From NCBI GenBank assembly GCA_003517845.1, contig DOZU01000107.1, positions 1-5,341 on the forward strand: 5,341 nt of DNA, written 5' to 3'. Positions 1 through 5,341 of the stretch are shown here, one piece after another. The notes under the pieces were generated by a model. That model had not been told where the DNA came from. It worked only from the letters and a program-made list of their open reading frames with translations, and made no database searches. Made by a program: the position numbers and the translations under genes. The stretch comes from Clostridiales bacterium (lineage in GTDB: Bacteria > Bacillota > Sulfobacillia > UBA995). Every line of letters starts with the position of its first letter. Positions within the stretch are counted from its first letter, which is position 1.

Positions 1-870
1 CTGCAGGTACTCGACGGCTTCCCTGACCGCTTCCGGCCCGGTCACGGCAAGCATCTGCCGAGCCAGCCGGTCGGTAGACCACCCGGCCGCATGGGCCAGT
101 CCACCTCCCAGGGGGAAATGGCGCCCCTTGCCCGGCAGCGCATCGTCGAAACCGCTCGGTTCCGCCTGGTCGAAATCGGTCGCCTGCCGCGCGGCCCACA
201 TCCGCAATTCCTCGAAGGTCAGGACGGCGGCGACGGTCCGTTTCTCGCCTTCCGCAGCGGCCTCCGCTTTCTTGGCGATGCAGGGGCCGATGAAGACGAC
301 GGCGGTCTGCTGACCGTGGATACTCTTCAAGAAGCGGGCATGGGCGAGCATGGGCGATACTACCTCGAGCAGCGCCGGTGCCGCTCCCGGCTGGAAGCGC
401 CGGACGTACTCCACGACGGCTGGACAGGCGCTGACCAGGTAAACCCCTTCCGGGCGGGCACTTACCAGCTCCGCGCACGCCCGGGCTACCAGATCGGCGC
501 CGACCGCCGTCTCCGTGACCAATCGGAACCCGAGCTGCCGCAGGACCGAGGGCAACGCCCTGCTCTCCGCGGGGGAGAACGCCGCCGGATAGCTCGGCGC
601 CACCGAGGCGATCACCGGGATCCCCGAGGCGATCAATGCCTGCGCGACTTCCGTCTCGTCCCGGTAAGACTTCGCGCCCTGCGGGCACTCGAGCACGCAG
701 CGCCCGCACAGGATGCACCGGTCCGCCATGACTTGGGCCTGGCCGCCCTGCTTGCGCACGGCCTTGACCGGGCACGAAGTCACGCAGCGGTTGCAGTCCC
801 GGCATCGCGCCGCATTGGTCCAGAGTGTCTCCCCGCCGGGCTGCCCCGCCGGAGGTCGGTCAGCGGTCAA
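1..870 (-). CDS. HydS-like (group C-type) sensory [FeFe] hydrogenase, C-terminus beyond window
   Basis: An open frame of 290 codons without a stop runs to the window edge. The start is TTG at 870-868: an in-frame TGA lies at 885-883, no ATG or GTG lies between, and AGGGGG sits 7 bases upstream. The first in-frame ATG comes only after the first cluster motif. Residues 23-33 (C23, C26, C29, C33) and 52-62 (C52, C55, C58, C62) bind two [4Fe-4S] clusters. An H-cluster domain follows: VAPSYPAAF near 90-98, SACP at 147-150, GPCIAKK at 195-201. Compared with catalytic enzymes (TSCCP, MPCTAKK), the proton-relay Cys is Ala148 and the Met near the diiron site is Gly195, while ligands C149, C197 and Lys200 remain. 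These changes are typical of HydS. The third H-cluster motif, and any PAS or phosphatase/kinase output domain, would lie beyond position 1. There is no N-terminal [2Fe-2S] domain. An HfsB-like protein is an alternative. Confidence 0.88.
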   Translation of the reverse strand, partial: MTADRPPAGQPGGETLWTNAARCRDCNRCVTSCPVKAVRKQGGQAQVMADRCILCGRCVLECPQGAKSYRDETEVAQALIASGIPVIASVAPSYPAAFSPAESRALPSVLRQLGFRLVTETAVGADLVARACAELVSARPEGVYLVSACPAVVEYVRRFQPGAAPALLEVVSPMLAHARFLKSIHGQQTAVVFIGPCIAKKAEAAAEGEKRTVAAVLTFEELRMWAARQATDFDQAEPSGFDDALPGKGRHFPLGGGLAHAAGWSTDRLARQMLAVTGPEAVREAVEYLQ

Positions 871-871
871 G

Positions 872-2923
872 CTACTGCCCCCTCATCTCCGAGGTCGCCA
901 CGGGAGTTCCCTCAGCCGCTAGCGCATGCTCCAGACGGTCGAGGACCATCTCCAGGGTACAGGCCTCGTACAGCTCGTCGTCGATCCTGACCGCCGGCCC
1001 CCGCTCGCATACCTCGTTGCAGAAGGTGGCGGTAATGTCGACGAGGTGACCCCAGCCGCGTTCATTCACCTGGTCGATCAGCCGGTGTAACAGGTCGTGG
1101 CTCCCCCGGAGGTGGCAGTTGGTGCCGACGCACACTTCCACCCGCACTGCCCGATCCGAGGGCTCCGCCGCACCGGTAATCTCGACCTCGATCGCACCCG
1201 TACGCCGCCGGGGATGGTAATGCGTGTGCAGCAGGTCGTGGGCGGCGGGGCTACCCGGTTCGCCGAGGGTATCGGCGTACACCCGCTGTAGATAGGGGTT
1301 ATCCTGGCTGTTGTGCATCTGCAGCATGGTGTCGCTCTGGTAGATGGATGCCTGCCGCGCCGCCCTGACCGAAGGAGTCCTCGCCGGCGGCTGGCCGGCC
1401 CCGCCCACGCAACCGCCTGGGCAGGCCATGACCTCTACCAGGTCGTATTGGCGTTTTCCCGCCAGCACGTCCTCGACGAGCTTCTGCGCTGCCGCAAGTC
1501 CGTGCACCACGGCGAGGCGCAACTTGCCGTCGCCCAGTTCCACCTCAACTTCCCGCAGTCGCTCCATGCCCCGGACCTCGTGGAAGCCGGTCGGGCGCCC
1601 GAGGGGTTTACCCATTACTTCCGCAGCATACCGCAGTACCGCCTCGGTCACCCCGCCGGTGGTGCCGAACAAGACCCCGGCGCCGCTCTTGAACCCGTAG
1701 GGCAGATCCATGCGGTCCGGTTCGAGCCCGGCGAAGTCCAGGCCGCACTCGGCGATCATCTGCACCAGTTCCGGCACGGTGATGACCGCGTCCACGTCCG
1801 GCCGGCCATCGGTGGCCATTTCTGGCCTCCCGGCCTCGAATTTCTTGGCCGTGCACGGCATGATGCTGACCATGAAGATCTTTTCCGGAGCCACGCCGAT
1901 TTCCCGGGGCAGTTCCCGCTTGACCAGCCTCCCCAGCGCCTGCTGGGGACTGCGGCAAGTGCTCAGGTTACCCAGGAGTTGCGGGTACCACTGCTCCACC
2001 AGTTTGACCCATGCCGGACAGCAACTCGTGAACAGCGGCAGATCGCGGCCCGTCCGGTAGCGCCGGACGAACTCGGTGCCCTCTTCGAGCACGGTGAGAT
2101 CGGCGCCGAAGCCCGTGTCATACACCCGGTCAAAGCCCATAGCGCGCAGGGCGGCTACCGTCTGGCCGATGTGGCTCTCGCCCGGCGGCAGTCCGAAGGC
2201 CTCGCCGATGCCCACCCGGACGGCCGGAGCCACCTGGGCCACGACCGTCAGCTCCGGATCGTGGATGGCTGCCCAGACTTCATTGACCTGGCTGCGGGCG
2301 GCCAGGGCTCCGGTGGGGCAGACATTGACGCACTGACCGCAGTGCACGCACTCCACCTCGCCCAGACCCTGGCCGAAGGCCGGAGTGACCTGGACCTTGG
2401 ATCCGCGATTGGCGAAGTCGAGCACGCCAATCCCCTGGACTTCCCGGCACACCCGAACGCAGTCGCCGCACAACACGCACTTGTTCGGGTCGCGGACCAA
2501 TGCTATGCTGCTCTGATCAACCGGCAACCGCTCTTGGCGCTGGCGGAATCGTATCCGGTCGATTCCCATCCGCTCGGCCAGACGCCTTAGCTGACAGGAG
2601 CCGGCTCGAGTACAGGTGGGACAGCTCAGGTCGTGGTTGGCCAGCAACAGCTCCGCAGTGAGTTTCCTTATATTGCGCAACTCCGCGCTCCGGGTGGACA
2701 CGACCATGCCGGGTTCCGGCCTGGCGGTGCAACTGGTCACGATGCCGCGACCGGCTACCTCGACGATGCACAGCCGGCACGCCCCGTATACGCTGAGGTC
2801 GCTATGGTAGCAGAAGGTTGGCAGGTCAATGCCACTGGCCCGGATCAGGTCCAGGAGATTGACATGGTCGCCGATCGGCACCATCCGCCCATCGAGGACG
2901 ATGGTCCCGTCTTTTGGCTTCAT
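872..2923 (-). CDS. hydA: [FeFe] hydrogenase catalytic subunit HydA with C-terminal [2Fe-2S] domain
   Basis: The 683-residue catalytic subunit reversibly reduces protons to H2, probably in a cytoplasmic HydABC complex. Domains in order: plant-type [2Fe-2S] (C38, C49, C52, C65); His-Cys [4Fe-4S] (H97, C101, C104, C110); two [4Fe-4S] (C149/152/155/159 and C192/195/198/202); H-cluster domain with TSCCPAW (C301, C302), MPCTAKK (M355, C357) and MACPGGC (C501, C505); small-subunit-like tail ending in HDLLHTHY near 562-569; then a thioredoxin-like [2Fe-2S] domain (C598, C603, C635, C639). Residues matching the Clostridium pasteurianum CpI proton path (E281, E284, R288, C301, S321) are all present, so it should be catalytic. 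The start is ATG at 2923; a GTG directly before it is equally possible and sits better relative to the Shine-Dalgarno. The frame stays open upstream to about 3355, but that part overlaps hydB. HndD is the Desulfovibrio name for the equivalent subunit. Confidence 0.97.
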   Translation of the reverse strand: MKPKDGTIVLDGRMVPIGDHVNLLDLIRASGIDLPTFCYHSDLSVYGACRLCIVEVAGRGIVTSCTARPEPGMVVSTRSAELRNIRKLTAELLLANHDLSCPTCTRAGSCQLRRLAERMGIDRIRFRQRQERLPVDQSSIALVRDPNKCVLCGDCVRVCREVQGIGVLDFANRGSKVQVTPAFGQGLGEVECVHCGQCVNVCPTGALAARSQVNEVWAAIHDPELTVVAQVAPAVRVGIGEAFGLPPGESHIGQTVAALRAMGFDRVYDTGFGADLTVLEEGTEFVRRYRTGRDLPLFTSCCPAWVKLVEQWYPQLLGNLSTCRSPQQALGRLVKRELPREIGVAPEKIFMVSIMPCTAKKFEAGRPEMATDGRPDVDAVITVPELVQMIAECGLDFAGLEPDRMDLPYGFKSGAGVLFGTTGGVTEAVLRYAAEVMGKPLGRPTGFHEVRGMERLREVEVELGDGKLRLAVVHGLAAAQKLVEDVLAGKRQYDLVEVMACPGGCVGGAGQPPARTPSVRAARQASIYQSDTMLQMHNSQDNPYLQRVYADTLGEPGSPAAHDLLHTHYHPRRRTGAIEVEITGAAEPSDRAVRVEVCVGTNCHLRGSHDLLHRLIDQVNERGWGHLVDITATFCNEVCERGPAVRIDDELYEACTLEMVLDRLEHALAAEGTPVATSEMRGQ
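878..883 (-). promoter_or_regulatory. Shine-Dalgarno for the TTG-started HydS-like gene
   Basis: AGGGGG on the minus strand lies within the last codons of hydA, 7 bases before TTG at 870. It overlaps the hydA reading frame, and the hydA stop TAG falls between it and the start, so translation of the two genes is probably coupled. This site decides the unusual TTG start. Confidence 0.7.
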
Positions 2924-2935
2924 CACAGGCTTTCT

Positions 2936-2941
2936 CTCCCC
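2936..2941 (-). promoter_or_regulatory. Shine-Dalgarno for hydA
   Basis: GGGGAG on the minus strand lies 12 bases before ATG 2923-2921 and 9 bases before the adjacent in-frame GTG 2926-2924. The closer spacing to GTG leaves the start uncertain by one codon. It is the only strong purine-rich site in the gap. Confidence 0.6.
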
Positions 2942-2947
2942 TCGATT

Positions 2948-2964
2948 GGCCGGCATACCCGGCC
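2948..2964 (-). repeat. Small GC hairpin between hydB and hydA
   Basis: A perfect 6-bp inverted repeat, GGCCGG and CCGGCC, is separated by the 5-base loop GTATG. It begins just after the hydB stop codon and ends six bases before the hydA Shine-Dalgarno. No T-rich run follows on the minus strand, so it is not a classical intrinsic terminator. It could tune hydA translation or mark an mRNA processing point. A stem this short also arises by chance in GC-rich DNA. Confidence 0.4.
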
Positions 2965-2967
2965 GGG

Positions 2968-4857
2968 TCAACGGGCGGCGATGGCCTTGAAGCGGCAGAC
3001 CGTCGCGCAGACGCCGCACTTGGTGCACAGGGCAACGTCGATGCGATGGGAAGCTCGCTTCTCGCCCTGGATCGCGCCTACCGGGCACTTCTGGATACAC
3101 AGGGTACAGCCCTTGCAGAGGTCGGGGTCGATGGCGAAGGACTTCAGCGCCGCGCATACCCCGGCCGGGCAGTAGAGCCGCTCGACATGCGCCAGATACT
3201 CGCTCCGGAACATGGCCAGGGTGCTCAGCACCGGGTTGGGAGCGCTCTTGCCCAAACCGCAAAGGCTGGCCACCTTCACCGCGCGGGCCGTCTGCTCCAG
3301 GAGTTCCAAATCTCCCGACACCGCTTTGCCCTCGACGATATCCTGCAGGATCCATAGCATCTGGCGGGTTCCCTCACGGCATAGCACGCACTTGCCGCAG
3401 GATTCATGCTGGGTGAACTGCATGAAGAAGCGCGCCACCTCGACGATGCAGGTCGAATCATCGAGGATGACAATGCCTCCCGATCCCACCATGGCGCCCA
3501 CCTGGCCCAGCGTTTCGAAGTCCAGCGGCATGTCCAGGTGCTCCACCCCGAGGCACCCTCCGGACGGCCCGCCGATCTGGGCCGCTTTGAACTTGCGCCC
3601 GTCCGGCACGCCCCCGCCGATCTCGAAGACGATCTGGCGCAAGGTGGTGCCCAGCGGCACCTCGATCAACCCCGTGTTACGGACCTTGCCGGTGAGGGCG
3701 AAAGTCTTGGTGCCCGGACTCCGCGGCGTGCCGTAGCGGCGGAAAGCAGCCGCACCGTGCTCGATGATCCATCTCACCGTAGCTAGCGTCTCGACGTTGT
3801 TCACCACGGTCGGCCGGCCGAACAGGCCGCACTCCGCGGGGAAGGGAGGCTTGGGGCGAGGCATGCCGCGCTCACCCTCGATCGAGGCGAGCAGCGCGGT
3901 TTCTTCACCGCAGACGAACGCCCCCGCCCCCTCGACCACCTCGCAGTCGAAGGCATAGCTCGAGCCGAACAGGTTCGCGCCCAGGATGCCCAGCCGCCGC
4001 GCGTCGGCGATGGCCTTGCGTATCCGCGTCAGGGCCAGCGGGTACTCCGTCCGGATGTAGAAATACCCGTGACCGGCCCCCGTCGCATAAGCCGCGATGA
4101 TCGCGCCTTCCAGCACGCGGTGGGGATCGCCTTCCATCAGGCTCCGGTCCATGAACGCCCCGGGGTCTCCCTCGTCCCCATTGCACACCAGGTACTTGGG
4201 CGAGCCGGCCGCCCGCAGGGTGGCCAGCCACTTCCGCCCGGTGGGGAAACCCGCGCCTCCTCGCCCGCGCAGGCCGGAAGCGGTCAACTCCTCGCACACC
4301 TGTTCCGGCTTCATCTCCGTCACCGCCCGCCGCAGGCTGGCATAGCCGCCCCGGGCGACGTACTCCTCGATGTTTTCCGGCTCAGTGTGGCCGCAATCGG
4401 CCAGGGCCAGGCGGGTCTGATTGGCGTAGAAGGGGATGACCCGGGAACTCCGATAGGCTGTCCCCGTGTTGGGGTCGCGGTACAGGAGCCGTTCCACCGG
4501 CTGACCGGCCTTGAAGGTGGTCTCGATGATCTCGGGCACGTCGTCGGCGGTCACCCGGCAGTAGAAGATCTCCTCCCGGCCGTTGCCGTCGCCGGGGATG
4601 ACCACGAGCGGTCCCATCTGGCACAGACCGTGACAGCCGGTGCGGCTGACCAGCGGACGGCAGAGGTCGCCGGCGGCGAGTTGCACCTCCGCCAGTCCGT
4701 CAAGCCCTTCCGTCATATCTAGAAACCGGCGGTGGACGAGGCGCGAACCGCTGGCCACACAGCCGGTGCCATCACACACCATCACCCGCCAGGTTGGCCG
4801 GGCCAGGCGTTGGTTGACTTCCCTGGCGATCTGGTCGAGATTGACCGTGGTCGTCAT
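2968..4857 (-). CDS. hydB: NuoF-like NAD(H)-binding flavoprotein subunit HydB of the [FeFe] hydrogenase
   Basis: The 629-residue flavin subunit exchanges electrons with NAD(H) and passes them to HydA and probably ferredoxin. Domains in order: thioredoxin-like [2Fe-2S] (C28, C33, C75, C79); NuoF FMN/NADH domain with the glycine-rich GLRGRGGAGFPTGRKW at 195-210 and GDEGDPGAF at 227-235; SLBB-like segment around 395-450; the NuoF [4Fe-4S] motif ESCGKCVLCREGTRQM (C487, C490, C493, with C533); and a C-terminal ferredoxin domain with two [4Fe-4S] motifs (C581/584/587/591 and C611/614/617/621). This three-part fusion is typical of HydB and HndC rather than complex I NuoF, which lacks both end domains. 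The start is ATG at 4857, giving a 4-base ATGA overlap with the hydC stop. Upstream in-frame starts lie inside hydC. C470, H557, C563 and C568 could form a structural metal site. A formate dehydrogenase flavoprotein is excluded by the adjacent hydA. Confidence 0.97.
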   Translation of the reverse strand: MTTTVNLDQIAREVNQRLARPTWRVMVCDGTGCVASGSRLVHRRFLDMTEGLDGLAEVQLAAGDLCRPLVSRTGCHGLCQMGPLVVIPGDGNGREEIFYCRVTADDVPEIIETTFKAGQPVERLLYRDPNTGTAYRSSRVIPFYANQTRLALADCGHTEPENIEEYVARGGYASLRRAVTEMKPEQVCEELTASGLRGRGGAGFPTGRKWLATLRAAGSPKYLVCNGDEGDPGAFMDRSLMEGDPHRVLEGAIIAAYATGAGHGYFYIRTEYPLALTRIRKAIADARRLGILGANLFGSSYAFDCEVVEGAGAFVCGEETALLASIEGERGMPRPKPPFPAECGLFGRPTVVNNVETLATVRWIIEHGAAAFRRYGTPRSPGTKTFALTGKVRNTGLIEVPLGTTLRQIVFEIGGGVPDGRKFKAAQIGGPSGGCLGVEHLDMPLDFETLGQVGAMVGSGGIVILDDSTCIVEVARFFMQFTQHESCGKCVLCREGTRQMLWILQDIVEGKAVSGDLELLEQTARAVKVASLCGLGKSAPNPVLSTLAMFRSEYLAHVERLYCPAGVCAALKSFAIDPDLCKGCTLCIQKCPVGAIQGEKRASHRIDVALCTKCGVCATVCRFKAIAAR

Positions 4858-5341
4858 GTCCCTGTCCCTTTCTCGGCGCGGACCATCTGCTCCAAGACCT
4901 CGCCCAGTTTCTGTACTCCGAGCTGCCCATACACCCGGTCGTCGACCACCGCCACCGGTGCCAGGCCGCAAGCGCCGATACACGATACCCGCTCCAGGGT
5001 GAAGAGCATGTCCTCGGAAGTGGGTTTCTGCTCATGAATTCCCAGCTTATCGCGGACCAGGTCCAGCAGCGCCTGGCTGTTGTTCACGTGGCAGGCGGTG
5101 CCGTCGCATATCCGAATGATGTACTTCCCCTTGGGCTCGAGGGAGAAGTGGGCGTAGAAAGTGGCCACCCCGTATACCCTGGCCCGGGGTATCCCGAGGC
5201 TGGTCGCAAGGTAGTTGAGTACCGGTTGCGGCAGATACCGATACTCGTCTTGGACCGCCTGCAGGATTGCGATCAGGCGCCGGGGATCGCGGTCAAACCG
5301 CTGCAGGATTTCGTTTACCTTGAGGAATTGTCGAGTCCTTG
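4854..5341 (-). CDS. hydC: NuoE-like [2Fe-2S] subunit HydC of the [FeFe] hydrogenase, N-terminus beyond window
   Basis: This thioredoxin-fold [2Fe-2S] subunit binds next to the HydB flavin domain, as NuoE does with NuoF in complex I. In the window 161 residues are readable from 5339 to the TGA at 4856-4854. An N-terminal helical part (NEILQRFDRDPRRLIAILQ, then YRYLPQPVLNYLA) precedes VYGVATFYAHFSL, a strongly NuoE-like segment. The cluster ligands are CDGTAC (visible residues 78 and 83) and SCIGAC (120 and 124), the C-x4-C / C-x3-C pattern. The family is usually about 155-165 residues, so only a few residues are missing. No ATG, GTG or TTG lies in frame before the GTG at 5168. That internal GTG would remove the conserved helical domain, so the true start is just outside the window. 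The stop overlaps the hydB start, implying translational coupling. HndA is the Desulfovibrio equivalent. Confidence 0.95.
   Translation of the reverse strand, partial: RTRQFLKVNEILQRFDRDPRRLIAILQAVQDEYRYLPQPVLNYLATSLGIPRARVYGVATFYAHFSLEPKGKYIIRICDGTACHVNNSQALLDLVRDKLGIHEQKPTSEDMLFTLERVSCIGACGLAPVAVVDDRVYGQLGVQKLGEVLEQMVRAEKGTGT
4865..4869 (-). promoter_or_regulatory. Shine-Dalgarno for hydB inside the hydC tail
   Basis: AGGGA on the minus strand lies 7 bases before ATG 4857, within the final codons of hydC. It supports ATG 4857 as the hydB start over longer in-frame extensions that would run deep into hydC. Confidence 0.5.

Noticed and set aside
91..990. Plus-strand open frame of 299 codons
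   Set aside because: It is antisense to the HydS-like gene and the end of hydA. Its translation is Arg/Pro/Ala-rich with no motif, while the minus strand encodes clear ferredoxin and H-cluster motifs.
1313..2590. Long plus-strand open frame of 425 codons
   Set aside because: It lies entirely antisense to hydA, which has unambiguous motifs throughout. Long antisense frames are expected in GC-rich coding DNA, and its translation shows no recognisable domain.
2633..3175. Plus-strand open frame of 180 codons across the hydB-hydA gap
   Set aside because: It is antisense to both gene ends and the gap, with no recognisable domain and no convincing ribosome site.
2924..3355. 144-codon in-frame 5' extension of hydA
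   Set aside because: It overlaps the C-terminal ferredoxin domain of hydB in another frame. The extension has low-complexity, Arg/Gly-rich sequence, and the hydrogenase [2Fe-2S] domain starts properly after ATG 2923.
4858..4983. 42-codon in-frame 5' extension of hydB
   Set aside because: It lies inside hydC in another frame and has no conserved sequence. The ATGA overlap and upstream AGGGA support ATG 4857.
4854..5168. Short 104-residue hydC starting at GTG 5168
   Set aside because: The same frame continues open to the window edge and encodes the conserved N-terminal helical part of NuoE-like proteins, so this start would truncate the protein.
5259..5310. Direct repeat CTGCAGGATT at 5259-5268 and 5301-5310
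   Set aside because: Both copies encode Ile-Leu-Gln in the same frame of hydC. This is a codon coincidence, with no other sign of a mobile or regulatory repeat.

Overview
The window is one minus-strand operon with no room for other genes. It encodes the three subunits of an NAD-linked [FeFe] hydrogenase (HydC, HydB, HydA) followed by a second, sensory-type [FeFe]-hydrogenase-like protein. The DNA is GC-rich with strong G/C preference at third codon positions. The HydABC layout and a HydS-like partner point to a strictly anaerobic fermentative, acetogenic or sulfate-reducing/syntrophic bacterium, for example a high-GC clostridial lineage. The taxon is an inference and cannot be fixed from this sequence.

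Layout in transcription order (high to low coordinate): (1) hydC, NuoE-like, whose N-terminus lies beyond position 5341; (2) hydB, NuoF-like flavoprotein, 4857-2968, overlapping hydC by the four bases ATGA; (3) a 44-bp gap with a small GC hairpin and a Shine-Dalgarno; (4) hydA, catalytic [FeFe] hydrogenase, 2923-872; (5) one base after the hydA stop, a TTG-initiated HydS-like gene starting at 870 and running off the window at position 1. No promoter or terminator is visible because both window edges lie inside genes. The only intergenic DNA is the 44-bp gap and a single base.

Working model (family knowledge plus inference): HydB carries FMN and the NAD(H) site. HydC and the N-terminal domain of HydB each add a [2Fe-2S] cluster. 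The C-terminal 2x[4Fe-4S] domain of HydB is the likely ferredoxin branch. HydA reduces protons to H2 at the H-cluster, fed by a chain of Fe-S clusters, and carries an extra C-terminal [2Fe-2S] domain. The full set of cluster motifs matches electron-bifurcating enzymes of the Thermotoga/Moorella type more closely than simplified NADH-only versions. The downstream HydS-like protein keeps the visible H-cluster cysteine ligands but has lost the proton-relay cysteine and the methionine near the diiron site. It is therefore likely a slow H2/redox sensor co-transcribed with the enzyme it may help control.
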